From: Planctomycetota bacterium
Lineage (GTDB): Bacteria; Planctomycetota; Planctomycetia; Pirellulales; Pirellulaceae
DNA: 64,000 nt
Assembly: GCA_014238905.1 (NCBI GenBank)
Contig: JABAAE010000001.1
Span: 666,712 to 730,711, forward strand
Reading direction: 5' to 3'
The position numbers and the translations under genes were made by a program. The notes under the pieces were generated by a model. It searched no databases and was not told the DNA's origin. It worked only from the letters and a program-made list of their open reading frames with translations. Shown piece by piece: positions 28,068-37,388 of the stretch (position 1 is the first letter of the stretch; each line of letters begins with the position of its first letter).

Positions 28068-28426
28068 GATGACTGGAACTTGTGGTTAGGATCCCACGCC
28101 ACGAAATTGATTTGCCGTAACGTGGTATTGGTGCTTGATATTCCCACAAATGGGATAAAAACTTCGATAGGCTAGGTTACCCTTGGAGTTTCAATCCTTC
28201 GTTCGCCGAATGATTGCCGTAATTGGTTGATTTGAATGGTCGGGTTGGCAATGATGTATCAATAATGACGATTGCGCGATTAAAAATGTTAGCCAGCGGC
28301 CAGGAGTGGAATTTCATCTTTCCGGCTTTGCTCATCGTCGTTAGAAATGTGTCCATCGTCCCCTGATCTTACAGACACGACGTGAAGAACTTACAGACAC
28401 GACAGACCGAACGCCCTTTAGGAAAA
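28068..28426. promoter_or_regulatory. Divergent intergenic region with a 22-bp-period direct repeat
   Basis: It separates the membrane protein gene (minus) from the sulfatase gene (plus). The 14-mer CTTACAGACACGAC occurs at 28368-28381 and again at 28390-28403, exactly 22 bp (two helical turns) apart, close upstream of the sulfatase ATG at 28427. The rest shows no gene. The spacing could suit a dimeric activator or could be a simple tandem duplication. Confidence 0.4.
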
Positions 28427-29896
28427 ATGATGATCCAATTTGGAATAAATTGCCGGAAGGCGACCGTAATAATCCTCGGCGTGCTGTTGTTCCCTTTTGG
28501 CTGCAGTCCGACCATCGCCGACGAAAAGGTCGTAAAGACGAACCGACAAGAAATTCTCAGTCGGCCGAATATCGTAATTGTGTTTGCCGACGATCAGGGT
28601 TACGGCGATCTAGGGTGTTTTGGGGCAAAAGGCTTCAAGACTCCCAACATTGATCGATTAGCTCAACAGGGTATGAAGCTGACCGATTTTTATGTCGCTC
28701 AGGCCGTCTGCGGGGCGTCCAGAGCGGCACTGATGACCGGTTGTTATCCGAATCGAATCGGGATTTTGGGAGCCCCCAGTCATGCAACCCGGTTTGGCAT
28801 TAGCGATCAGGAAATGACGTTGGCCGAGTTGGTGAAACAAAAGGGTTACAAGACCGCCGTCTATGGTAAATGGCATCTAGGTCATCAAAAAAAATTCCTG
28901 CCGCTGCAACATGGTTTCGATGAATACTACGGACTGCCTTACTCCAATGATATGTGGCCGTATCATCCAACCTCCAAGGCCTTTCCCGATCTGCCGTTGA
29001 TTGAACAGAATTCAGTGATTAACCCGGCCGTATCTCCTGAAGATCAAAAAAAACTAACCCAAGACTATACCGACCGTGCGGTCGGCTTTATTCAGCGAAA
29101 TAAAGACAATCCATTTCTGTTGTATGTTGCACATGCCATGCCGCACGTACCACTATTCGGTTCAGAACGATTCGCTGGTTCATCATCACAGGGACGATAT
29201 GGTGATGTGATCCAGGAAATAGACTGGGGTGTCGGGGAAATCATGAAGGCTTTGGACGAAAACGGCATCGCCAAAAATACTTTGGTGATCTATACCTCCG
29301 ATAATGGACCCTGGCTGTCCTATGGGAATCACGCTGGATCGGCTGGCCCCCTGCGTGAAGGCAAAGGGACTGCTTGGGAGGGTGGAATGCGTGAACCCTG
29401 TGTCATCAGGTGGCCGGCGGTCATCCCGGCAGGAACAACGTGCAGTGAATTGGCGGCTACGATCGACATCGTGCCTACAGTCGCTGAAATCATTGGCGCC
29501 GAGTTGCCTCAACACAAAATCGATGGGAAAAGTGTGTTGCCTTTGCTGAAGGGAGACCCGCAGGCCAAGTCGCCACACGAGGCCTATTTCTACTTTTACA
29601 ATCGGGGTTTACGTGCCGTTCGTAGCGGTCAATGGAAGCTGGTGTTTCCACATTCCTATCGAAGCCTTAATGGTCCTGCTGGCACCGACGGTAGACCGTC
29701 GCAATACAAACAGCTTCAATGTGGTCTGGAACTTTACCATCTCAAGAAAGACATTGGTGAGTCGTTGGATGTTGCGGGCGAAAACCCGGAGGTCGTCAAG
29801 CGTCTGCAGAGTCTGGCGGATGGAATACGTAGGGAGTTAGGTGACCAGTTGCGAAATCAGAAGGGAAGCCAAAATCGCAACCCAGGCAAGATCTAG
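28427..29896 (+). CDS. Formylglycine-dependent sulfatase (arylsulfatase A-like)
   Basis: The frame is open from a GTG at 28382, but the ATG at 28427 is chosen because AGGAAAA sits directly upstream. It yields 489 residues with a signal sequence containing a possible lipobox (LLFPFGCS). Sulfatase marks are [18 protein letters not shown] with the metal-binding aspartates, and [13 protein letters not shown], where the cysteine (C95) in C-x-A-S-R is oxidised to formylglycine. GKWHLG and YTSDNGPW add further active-site residues. It is an exported hydrolase of a sulfate ester; the substrate, probably a sulfated polysaccharide or glycan, is not determinable here. Confidence 0.95.
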   Translation: MMIQFGINCRKATVIILGVLLFPFGCSPTIADEKVVKTNRQEILSRPNIVIVFADDQGYGDLGCFGAKGFKTPNIDRLAQQGMKLTDFYVAQAVCGASRAALMTGCYPNRIGILGAPSHATRFGISDQEMTLAELVKQKGYKTAVYGKWHLGHQKKFLPLQHGFDEYYGLPYSNDMWPYHPTSKAFPDLPLIEQNSVINPAVSPEDQKKLTQDYTDRAVGFIQRNKDNPFLLYVAHAMPHVPLFGSERFAGSSSQGRYGDVIQEIDWGVGEIMKALDENGIAKNTLVIYTSDNGPWLSYGNHAGSAGPLREGKGTAWEGGMREPCVIRWPAVIPAGTTCSELAATIDIVPTVAEIIGAELPQHKIDGKSVLPLLKGDPQAKSPHEAYFYFYNRGLRAVRSGQWKLVFPHSYRSLNGPAGTDGRPSQYKQLQCGLELYHLKKDIGESLDVAGENPEVVKRLQSLADGIRRELGDQLRNQKGSQNRNPGKI

Positions 29897-30359
29897 CTCG
29901 GGCCAATGTTGCTGATGCCCAAGTGAAAAATCTGGTTTAGTTTTTTCAAACATCTGATTTGTCGTTATTTGGCCACTGACAGCCCAGACAGAATCGCCGC
30001 CTGGACCGACACGGTGGAATCCATCAAACCCCAACGGAAGGCCCGCTTTTGGGAATGGTCGCCCGCTCGTTTTCGGTACGAGGGGATGCGCTCGATAATA
30101 GACCGGTCATCCAATACCGTCGATTCGGTCTCTTTTCTTTCATCCATTAAGGCGATTTGAACGAATCAAGATCTATCCGGACGAGGTTGGCTGAATGGAC
30201 CGGGAACCGTCGTGCTCAAAACGGACAGGAAGCCGCTGCGAACCGTCGGTTTCGCTAAGCGAATATGGGGATTCGATCGTCGGATGAGCAGCAGTGGGCT
30301 GAGATCTACCGGTCCGGTGCATGGCATCGCCAGATGAAGGCAACAACAAGGAATCTGCC
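29897..30359. other. Intergenic region without a recognisable gene
   Basis: About 460 bp between the sulfatase and photolyase-family genes. A minus-strand 60-codon ORF (29965-30147) exists but has no ribosome-binding site or recognisable sequence. The region just before 30360 carries the AAGGAAT ribosome-binding site of the next gene. Confidence 0.5.
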
Positions 30360-31853
30360 GTGAAGTCATTATTAATTTTTCCTAACCAGCTATTGGACTC
30401 CCATCCCGGGCTCGATGCGATCCCGGATCAAGTGATCCTGATTGAGGACTCGTTGTTTTTCGGCGATTGGCGTTATCCCATGAGCTTTCATAAGCAAAAG
30501 CTTTGGTTGCACCGCGCCAGTATGAAGCGGATGCAGAGCCGACTGGAATCCCGGGGAGTTCCGACGCTTTATGTGGACTATGATTCTATTCCTCATTCTC
30601 TTGAAACGCAGCTTGCTAGCAGCCTCAACAAGAACACAACGTGTCTCCTCTCGCTAGATCCTGTTGATGATGTGTTAAAAAAACGGCTGATCTCGGCGGC
30701 GAAGAAGCTTCAATTATCGCTTGAGCTGATGTCGCATCCAGGATTTCTGAATGACTCATTGGAAAATCGAGAATATCGCGCTGGGAAAAAACGCTGGTTG
30801 ATGGCCGACTTTTACAAATGGCAACGTAAGCGATTGAACGTCCTAATGGAGGGCGACCAACCGGTGGGTGGAAAATGGAGCTTCGACGCCGATAATCGGA
30901 AAAAGATCCCAAAAAAGACTCTCGATCAAATCCCACGTCTTCCAATGGCCAGCCATGATGAAATTGACAAGCAGGCCCAAGCGTATGTGGAACGCCATTT
31001 CCCAGATAATCCAGGAAGTCTTCAGGCTCTGATTTACCCCACTTGTTCCACTGCTGCGGAAGCATGGCTGGATGAATTCCTGAGACAACGATTAGAGCGA
31101 TTCGGCGATTTTGAGGATGCGATTGTCGAGGGTGAGTCATGGCTATGGCACAGTGTCCTGACACCCATGTTAAACACTGGCCTGTTAACCCCACAGCAGG
31201 TTCTCCAGCAGACGTTGAAATATGCAAATGAGCATCAGGTACCGCTGAATTCTCTGGAAGGGTTCATCCGCCAAATCATTGGTTGGCGGGAATTCATACG
31301 AGGCACCTATGAGGATCTGAGTGTTCCAATGCGGACGACAAATTATTGGCGGCACCATCAAAAGCTGCCGTCCAGTTTTTACGATGGGTCGACTGGGATT
31401 GCCCCGATCGACGACGCAATAAAACGAATCCTGGCGAGCGGATACTGTCACCATATAGAGCGATTGATGGTTCTAGGGGGCTTCATGTTTCTGTGTGAAA
31501 TCGATCCTGATGAAATCTATCGTTGGTTTATGGAGATGTTTGTTGACAGCTACGATTGGGTGATGGTGCCTAATGTTTACGCGATGAGCCAAAATGCCGA
31601 TGGGGGTCTAATCACGACCAAACCTTATTTTTCCGGGTCCGCCTACATTCGAAAAATGAGTCACTATCCCAAGGGTCCATGGTGCGATATTTGGGACGGA
31701 TTATATTGGCGCTGGATCGGGCAGCACAGCAAAGACCTGGAAAAAAATCCTCGCTGGGCGATGATGTGTAGCATGGCAAAAAAGATGTCGCCGGAAAAGA
31801 TGCAGCAGCATGTTCACGTGGCAACCCGATTTTTGAATTCACTTCAAAGGTAA
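30360..31853 (+). CDS. Cryptochrome/photolyase family protein (PhrB/FeS-BCP relative lacking the usual Fe-S cysteines)
   Basis: The GTG at 30360 is chosen because AAGGAAT lies upstream and the conserved protein begins KSLLIFPNQL; an ATG at 30321 would add 13 residues. Family marks are the N-terminal antenna-type fold, SGYCHHIERLMVLGGFMF, DSYDWVMVPNVYAMSQ and KPYFSGSAYIRKMSHY, the FAD-binding region of deoxyribodipyrimidine photolyase-related proteins. In the Fe-S members a C-x-x-C pair and a further cysteine follow at this point. Here the sequence is HYPKGPWCDIWDGLYW, with only one cysteine. It may repair (6-4) photoproducts or act as a light receptor; the activity cannot be decided by eye. 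Confidence 0.9.
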   Translation: MKSLLIFPNQLLDSHPGLDAIPDQVILIEDSLFFGDWRYPMSFHKQKLWLHRASMKRMQSRLESRGVPTLYVDYDSIPHSLETQLASSLNKNTTCLLSLDPVDDVLKKRLISAAKKLQLSLELMSHPGFLNDSLENREYRAGKKRWLMADFYKWQRKRLNVLMEGDQPVGGKWSFDADNRKKIPKKTLDQIPRLPMASHDEIDKQAQAYVERHFPDNPGSLQALIYPTCSTAAEAWLDEFLRQRLERFGDFEDAIVEGESWLWHSVLTPMLNTGLLTPQQVLQQTLKYANEHQVPLNSLEGFIRQIIGWREFIRGTYEDLSVPMRTTNYWRHHQKLPSSFYDGSTGIAPIDDAIKRILASGYCHHIERLMVLGGFMFLCEIDPDEIYRWFMEMFVDSYDWVMVPNVYAMSQNADGGLITTKPYFSGSAYIRKMSHYPKGPWCDIWDGLYWRWIGQHSKDLEKNPRWAMMCSMAKKMSPEKMQQHVHVATRFLNSLQR

Positions 31854-31869
31854 TCTCTGATCAGCCAAT

Positions 31870-31914
31870 TGCAGTGAAGACCAATGCAGTGAAGACTAGT
31901 GCAGTGAAGACTAG
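31870..31914. repeat. 15-bp tandem repeat, three copies
   Basis: Unit TGCAGTGAAGACTAG, with copies at 31870-31884 (ending CCAA instead of CTAG), 31885-31899 and 31900-31914. It lies 16 bp after the photolyase-family stop codon. No coding or hairpin role is evident. Confidence 0.8.
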
Positions 31915-32037
31915 TGCCATTGACGATGGACCCCGGATTAAAAAGTAGTGCTACCACCGTTTGAAATCGTCAATGTCCAGCTCACTTTGACTCGATATCA
32001 CTTTGACTCTTTGATATCACCTGAATTGCAGAACGGC

Positions 32038-32067
32038 AAAAAAAAGGCCCTGTTTTAAAACAGGGCC
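32038..32067 (-). terminator. Rho-independent terminator of the sugar isomerase gene
   Basis: Positions 32046-32067 are a perfect 22-bp palindrome (GGCCCTGTTTT / AAAACAGGGCC), bordered on the plus strand by eight A residues. Read on the minus strand it is a strong stem followed by a T8 tail, 37 bp after the stop codon of the isomerase at 32104. Confidence 0.88.
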
Positions 32068-32103
32068 GTAAATTCAAGTTAGCGTTTATTGCCGCAAGAT
32101 GGA

Positions 32104-33102
32104 CTAGCCTTCATCAAATGCCGCATCAAATGCTCGGGCACTAGGGGAGAAGTCAAGCTGCTTGGTGTATTGGCAAGCCTCGGTTGCGCCGAATTCCCGG
32201 TCCATGCCGGAATCTTCCCACTCAATTGAAAGTGGACCTTGGTAATCCACGTCGTTCAAGGCTCGGATGATTTCCTCGAAATTCACGCCACCTCGACCGG
32301 GAGATCGAAAGTCCCAACCCCGCCGCGAATCACCGAAATTGAGATGGCTGCTTAATATTCCGGATTTGCCGTTGAGCGTTTGAATGGCATCCTTGACGTG
32401 GCAGTGGTAGATCCGATCAGGAAAGGCCCGAATGAATTCCACCGGATCGACTCCCTGCCAAATCAGGTGGCTAGGATCGAAATTGAATCCAAATTCTTCC
32501 CGGTGGTCGAGTGCTTCGAGTGCCCGTTCTGCTGTGTAGATGTCGAATGCAATTTCGGTCGGGTGGACCTCCAAAGCAAACTTCACACCGCATTCGGCAA
32601 AAACATCCAAGATCGGATTGAACCGTTCAGCCAGTAAATCAAATCCTGCGTCAATCATTTCCGGTGAAACCGGCGGAAAGGAATACAATAAATGCCAGAT
32701 GCTTGAACCGGTGAAACCGTTGACGACATCCACCCCAAATTTTTGAGCTGCTCTAGCCGTATTTTTTAGTTCTTCAATAGCTCGTTCATTGACGCCCGCC
32801 GGGTCTCCGTCCCCCCAAACGTAATCGGGAACGATCATTTGATGACGCTGATCGATATTATCGAGAACTGCTTGGCCAACCAAATGGGCACTGATGGCTT
32901 CGCATTGGAGCCCATTTTTCTCAAGCAGGTCTCGTTTTTGTTGGCAGTAATCATCATCGGCCAAGGCCTTGTCGACTTCGAAGTGGTCGCCCCAGCAAGC
33001 CAATTCTATTCCGTCATAACCAAATCCTTTGGTCATTTGAGCCATTTGATCAATAGGTAAATCAGCCCATTGGCCTGTAAACAATGTGACCAGACGCGAC
33101 AT
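32104..33102 (-). CDS. Sugar phosphate isomerase/epimerase (xylose isomerase-like TIM barrel)
   Basis: A 332-residue AP_endonuc_2-type TIM barrel. Family marks are the [15 protein letters not shown] start, [13 protein letters not shown] (metal-binding Glu and His), [16 protein letters not shown] and IYHCHVKDA. No signal peptide is seen, so it is cytosolic. Such proteins in planctomycetes are linked to unusual sugars or inositols and often accompany Gfo/Idh/MocA oxidoreductases. It is single here, with a terminator behind it, and diverges from fhcA by 281 bp. Confidence 0.9.
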   Translation of the reverse strand: MSRLVTLFTGQWADLPIDQMAQMTKGFGYDGIELACWGDHFEVDKALADDDYCQQKRDLLEKNGLQCEAISAHLVGQAVLDNIDQRHQMIVPDYVWGDGDPAGVNERAIEELKNTARAAQKFGVDVVNGFTGSSIWHLLYSFPPVSPEMIDAGFDLLAERFNPILDVFAECGVKFALEVHPTEIAFDIYTAERALEALDHREEFGFNFDPSHLIWQGVDPVEFIRAFPDRIYHCHVKDAIQTLNGKSGILSSHLNFGDSRRGWDFRSPGRGGVNFEEIIRALNDVDYQGPLSIEWEDSGMDREFGATEACQYTKQLDFSPSARAFDAAFDEG

Positions 33103-33383
33103 TTTTTTTGCTCCTGTTGTGAATCTTGCTGCGCATTTTTCTCAAGAGCACTATTCTCGCATAGAAGAACTGGCTGGACTACCCTCGAATTTCCGGAAAT
33201 AACCACGCATAAATCGGATTTCGAAAAGCTGGGAAAAGTTTAACGATCATGTCCAATGAGCCGACATAATGTAAAGAGACGGACGTTTAGTGGTGGGATA
33301 GTTCGCAGATTCACCCGGTTTCGCCGGTGGGATTCCATTGCGAGTACCCTAAATGGATTCAATAAAAATATTTCATTATCGGA

Positions 33384-35042
33384 ATGTCAGATTTTATACT
33401 GAAAATTGAAGGTGGTCAGGTCCACGATCCACTCAATGGCATCGATGGCCAAGTCATGGACCTCTGGATAGCGGATGGAAAAATAATTCCACCGATCACT
33501 GATCCGGGTTTTCGCCCGTCGCAAATCGTGGATGGTTCTGGACTGATTGTCATGCCTGGCGGAATTGACATGCACTGTCATATCGCCGGACCCAAGGTGA
33601 ATACAGCTCGCAAGATGCGTCCAGAGGAGAAGCGGAAATCTGCTCCAGTTCACCGAACGGAGTTCACACACAGTGGCACGATGGGAAGTGTTCCCAGCAC
33701 TTTTGCGACCGGCTACAAGTATGTTGGACTGGGTTACACCACCGCCTTTGATGCCGCCATTCCCCCTCTTTCTGCGCGGCATGCCCATGAAGAATTTGCT
33801 GATACACCTTGCCTGAACAAGGGCTTCTATGTCTTGATGGGCAATAACCACTATGTGATGAAATCAATCCGGGAGTCAGAGCCCGAAAAACTAAAGAGTT
33901 TTTTGGGATGGATGCTTAACGCAACCAAGGCATTCGCGCCAAAAATCGTTAACCCAGGTGGCGTGGAAGTCTGGAAAAATCTTCCCAGCGGAAACGTCAG
34001 CGGCCTTGACGAAAAGGTCAATCTTTATGATGTGACTCCACGACAGATCATCCGTGGTTTGGCTCAAGCGGCCAACGAATTGCAACTGCCACATCCAGTT
34101 CATATTCATTGCAACCAACTGGGGATGCCGGGAAACTGGGAAACGACTCTGGAGACGATGAAAGCATTGGAAGGTCATCGGGGTCATCTAACGCATATTC
34201 AGTTTCATAGCTATGGCGGCGGAGACGGTGACGAAAACACGTTTAATTCCAAGGTAACCCATCTGGCGGATTACATTAACGAACACGATAACCTGACAGT
34301 CGATGTAGGTCAGGTGATGTTTGGGGAAACAACCAGCATGACCGGTGACGGTCCGCTGGGATATTTTTTAGCGAACCTTTACGGAACCAAGTGGTTTAGT
34401 GCGGATACCGAAATGGAATCCGGGTGCGGTATCGCACCCATCCGGTATCGCAACAAAAGCCTGGTCCATACGCTTCAGTGGGCAATAGGGCTGGAGTGGT
34501 ATCTGCTGGTCACTGATCCCTGGAAGGTTGTGATGAGCACCGACCATCCCAATGGAGGATCTTTCCTTGCGTATCCCCAAATCATACGATTGCTGATGGA
34601 TCGAACCTATCGTCAAGATGTGCTTCGTACGGTTCATCCCGAAGTTCGCCAGCGTTCGTTGCTGGGTGAATTAAATCGAGAATACACGCTGAATGAAATT
34701 TGCATTATTACGCGTAGCGGACCGGCAAAAATTTTGGGTCTCAAAAACAAGGGCCATCTCGGCGTTGGGGCTGATGCCGACTTGACTATTTATACTCCCA
34801 ACGAAAACAAAGAGACCATGTTCGAGCTCCCCAGGATGGTCATCGCCGGCGGTGAAATTCTTGTCGACCAAGGTGACATCCGCAAATCACCGGTTGGAAA
34901 AACGCTACACGTTTCTCCCAATTACGATGTTTCCATAGAAAAGGAAATCGGCGAGTGGTTTGAGCAATTCTATTCCATCCAATTCAGAAATTACCCTGTT
35001 TCTGATGAATATCTCCCTAATGGCGAGTGCGTGACGATGTAG
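33384..35042 (+). CDS. fhcA: Formyltransferase/hydrolase complex subunit A (formylmethanofuran dehydrogenase subunit A homologue)
   Basis: A 552-residue amidohydrolase-fold protein. The zinc site starts H64-C-H66 in MPGGIDMHCHIAGPKVN. VHIHCNQLG, GHLTHIQFHSYG and MSTDHPNGG supply further ligands and active-site residues. Full-length agreement with FwdA/FmdA/FhcA is clear. In the bacterial C1 pathway the Fhc complex takes the formyl group from formyl-H4MPT via a methanofuran-like carrier and releases formate. FhcB, C and D genes are not adjacent, so the subunits are dispersed, as reported for planctomycetes. It converges with the ATP-grasp gene downstream. Confidence 0.94.
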   Translation: MSDFILKIEGGQVHDPLNGIDGQVMDLWIADGKIIPPITDPGFRPSQIVDGSGLIVMPGGIDMHCHIAGPKVNTARKMRPEEKRKSAPVHRTEFTHSGTMGSVPSTFATGYKYVGLGYTTAFDAAIPPLSARHAHEEFADTPCLNKGFYVLMGNNHYVMKSIRESEPEKLKSFLGWMLNATKAFAPKIVNPGGVEVWKNLPSGNVSGLDEKVNLYDVTPRQIIRGLAQAANELQLPHPVHIHCNQLGMPGNWETTLETMKALEGHRGHLTHIQFHSYGGGDGDENTFNSKVTHLADYINEHDNLTVDVGQVMFGETTSMTGDGPLGYFLANLYGTKWFSADTEMESGCGIAPIRYRNKSLVHTLQWAIGLEWYLLVTDPWKVVMSTDHPNGGSFLAYPQIIRLLMDRTYRQDVLRTVHPEVRQRSLLGELNREYTLNEICIITRSGPAKILGLKNKGHLGVGADADLTIYTPNENKETMFELPRMVIAGGEILVDQGDIRKSPVGKTLHVSPNYDVSIEKEIGEWFEQFYSIQFRNYPVSDEYLPNGECVTM

Positions 35043-35109
35043 TACTCAAGAGCCGTAAACGGCGAAACCGGAATCTTCACCGAAGGTCGTCAGGCAACCA
35101 AGGCGGTAT

Positions 35110-35157
35110 AGACTCAAGATACTGTAGACTCAAGATACTGTAGACTCAAGATACTGA
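35110..35157. repeat. 16-bp tandem repeat, three perfect copies, running into the ATP-grasp gene end
   Basis: Unit TAGACTCAAGATACTG at 35110-35125, 35126-35141 and 35142-35157, with decayed copies beyond (CCCCAAGACACTGAAGG). The stop codon (35146-35148) and last codons of the minus-strand ATP-grasp gene lie in the third copy. The repeat may have created the present C-terminus. Confidence 0.85.
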
Positions 35158-36444
35158 AGCCCCAAGACACTGAAGGCCCAGGGCAGCTTTTTTTCTCATT
35201 AGTGAACGAACCTCCTGTTCGTTTTTACCCTTGGCGAACACCGTAAACACCGGTTGCCCGCTGTCGATCCTTGTTTTTGGAAACGGGATGTCTGCGTAGG
35301 AGGCAAAGCCATCGTCATCCATGGTGCTTTTTACCAGCTGGCAGAAATCCTGGGTTGCCGTCATGCTTTCAGGGGCATATTGAATCGCTTTCCCGTAAAT
35401 CATCGGCGGCTGATTGGACTGCTGCTTCCACTCAAGAGGTTGCAGGTCCTCCGCTATTCGGCAGGATTGAATTTGCAGTGTCAGTGCATTGAATTGATAC
35501 CCGCGTTCAAGTACCTCGGCCGAGGAAGGAATCCTCGGGTTGATTTCAATGAAAACCAGGTCGCTGTCGGTTCGCACCAGGTCGAGGTTGAAAATTCCCT
35601 TGAGATGGTATTGATCAACGAGCCGATTGGCCATTTCTGTAGCCCGACGTTGTTCTTCAGGAGTCAGGCCGCAAACAATGGAACCGGTGTACTGAAATCC
35701 GCTGCTACAAAAATCGGCTTCACCAATCAACTGTCTGGTCGCTCCCAAAAAAACCGCGGGGTTATCTCGGTGGGGTCCAGCAGTCGCGACGAACATTGCC
35801 GAAATGGACTCGCCTGGCCAATACTCCTGGAAGTAGTGGTCAGGTTGATTCTCTGGAGCGACCGCGGCGTCTGATAGCCGATTGGGGTTGGGCCAAAATT
35901 GAATGTCCAGCCCTCCACAGGATCGAAACTTTTTTCGTAACCAGCGTTTGCCAAAAAGGGAAGCTTTCCGAGGAGAGGGAGTCGCCAGGAGTGACGGATC
36001 AATCGATTTTTGTGATGTGTCAGCTGGCGAAAGTGGATTGGTCCGTTCTAACGCTGGCACTGTAAAACCACAGCGACGTAAATAATCACTCATCGCAAAG
36101 GGGTCCATCAAAGACCTTAAAACCCGGGCGGGGTTTCCGGCGAGATTGGTCATCGACTCAATGTTTTCAATGATATTGGGATAGTTTTCCAAGCCGCCCG
36201 AGTAGATTGCCGTGCAGGGACGGACCTTTTCAACGACGTGCTGGAATTCTGCGGGATATTTGGCAACGCGAATAGCATTACATTTTTGAGAGGTATCCCA
36301 GTCGGCAAATAGATCTGCGGCGGCAACGTCAAGGCTAAATCGTGAAGCGCTGAAGACCAGGGGCCTGACGCACGCACCAAAAACCAGTGTTTTTCCAGCT
36401 AACTCGGCGATTGGGTTCAATAGGTGTGACCTCTTGTCCAGCAA
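35146..36444 (-). CDS. ATP-grasp enzyme, probable role in H4MPT/methanofuran-type cofactor synthesis
   Basis: A 432-residue protein with an ATP-grasp fold. The metal-binding motif is VFIEINPRIPSSAEVLE, and it is preceded by HYFQEYWPGESISAMFV, which resembles the ATP-grasp family sometimes called DUF201-like. ATP-grasp enzymes join a carboxylate to an amine. Proteins of this kind recur in bacterial H4MPT gene clusters, where they are thought to add amino acids to the cofactor. It lies between fhcA (converging) and fae (diverging, 307 bp), which supports a C1 role. The exact reaction is unknown. Confidence 0.82.
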   Translation of the reverse strand: MLDKRSHLLNPIAELAGKTLVFGACVRPLVFSASRFSLDVAAADLFADWDTSQKCNAIRVAKYPAEFQHVVEKVRPCTAIYSGGLENYPNIIENIESMTNLAGNPARVLRSLMDPFAMSDYLRRCGFTVPALERTNPLSPADTSQKSIDPSLLATPSPRKASLFGKRWLRKKFRSCGGLDIQFWPNPNRLSDAAVAPENQPDHYFQEYWPGESISAMFVATAGPHRDNPAVFLGATRQLIGEADFCSSGFQYTGSIVCGLTPEEQRRATEMANRLVDQYHLKGIFNLDLVRTDSDLVFIEINPRIPSSAEVLERGYQFNALTLQIQSCRIAEDLQPLEWKQQSNQPPMIYGKAIQYAPESMTATQDFCQLVKSTMDDDGFASYADIPFPKTRIDSGQPVFTVFAKGKNEQEVRSLMRKKAALGLQCLGASVS

Positions 36445-36751
36445 GATTTGTGAAATGTTCCGACCGGCTTTCGAGTTGCCGTATCTTGTTGTTGCTGAAT
36501 TCGTCTGATACCTTTTTATACTTAGATTTTTTTAAGCTGACACCATCCCGTTGGCTTGATCTGGCGTTGGTTTCTGCCGGAATACCCGAATTGGAACCAC
36601 TAGGCGGAATTGCCTGAGAAATCAAACCTTAATGAATCCGTAATCAATAGCGTGAATGATCGTCGCTCAAATGCCAATGGTGACGGCCAGACGGGAATTC
36701 TTTCGGAATCAGATTTAGCATTCTTTTTTAACATTTGAATGGAGAGTCACT
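36445..36751. promoter_or_regulatory. Divergent promoter region between the ATP-grasp gene and fae
   Basis: A 307-bp region with no ORF of convincing composition. It must hold the promoters of both genes. The fae ribosome-binding site GGAGAG lies about 7 nt upstream of its ATG. No clear operator was seen. Confidence 0.5.
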
Positions 36752-37252
36752 ATGTCAATGTACGTCGGCGAAGCCCTTTGCGGCGATGGCAATGAAATCG
36801 CTCATATCGATTTGCTCATCGGTAGTAAAGATGGACCTGTAGGAACTGCTTTTGCAAATGCTTTGGCTAATCAGAGCAAAGGGCACACCAATCTCCTGGC
36901 AGTTCTGGCACCTAATCTGGCGGTGAAGCCCGCCACTGTCATGATTACCAAGTTCACGATGGATTCACTGGATCAAGCGGTTCAAATGTTTGGACCCGCT
37001 CAAGCGGCGGTCGCAAAAGCTGTTGCTGACGGCGTTGCCGAAGGCCTGATTCCCAAGGATCAATGTGAAGACCTGGTAATCGTTTGTGGTGTATTCATTC
37101 ACAAGGCAGCCGAAGATAACCAGAAGATCTACGACTACAACTATGAAGCGACCAAACTGTCGATCGCACGCGCTATGAAAAATGAACCGAGTGTGGACGA
37201 AATGCTCGACGGCAAAGATTCAGCTTCCCATCCCTTTAAGGGATTTGAGTAA
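36752..37252 (+). CDS. fae: Formaldehyde-activating enzyme
   Basis: A 166-residue protein with the family signature YVGEALCGDGNEIAHIDLLIG, which includes the conserved active-site histidine (H18 here), and GPVGTAFANALANQSKGHTNLLAVL. Fae condenses formaldehyde with H4MPT to methylene-H4MPT. The length matches bacterial Fae and not the longer archaeal Fae-Hps fusions. A GGAGAG ribosome-binding site precedes the ATG. A terminator follows, and mtdC is downstream on the same strand, giving the next step of the pathway. Confidence 0.97.
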   Translation: MSMYVGEALCGDGNEIAHIDLLIGSKDGPVGTAFANALANQSKGHTNLLAVLAPNLAVKPATVMITKFTMDSLDQAVQMFGPAQAAVAKAVADGVAEGLIPKDQCEDLVIVCGVFIHKAAEDNQKIYDYNYEATKLSIARAMKNEPSVDEMLDGKDSASHPFKGFE

Positions 37253-37311
37253 TCTATTTTTGAATTTTCGTCCTTCATTTGAAGCCGATACGTTCAACAA
37301 ACGTCTACAAA

Positions 37312-37341
37312 GGCTCGGCTTTTCAAAGTCGGGCTTTTTTT
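37312..37341 (+). terminator. Rho-independent terminator after fae
   Basis: The stem GCTCGGCTTT / AAAGTCGGGC (with two G-U pairs) closes a very short loop and is followed by seven T residues, about 60 bp after the fae stop and about 50 bp before the mtdC start. It may attenuate rather than fully block transcription into mtdC. Confidence 0.75.
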
Positions 37342-37388
37342 GTACCTGTAGAATCCCTGTTTAACAGACCCCTTCGAACTGTATTGAC

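Noticed and set aside
29965..30147. Minus-strand 60-codon ORF between the sulfatase and photolyase-family genes
   Set aside because: No ribosome-binding site, no recognised motif and an alternative reading in the opposite frame; composition does not favour it.
31870..31914. Tandem repeats considered as a CRISPR array
   Set aside because: Copies are directly adjacent with no unique spacers and no cas genes are present.
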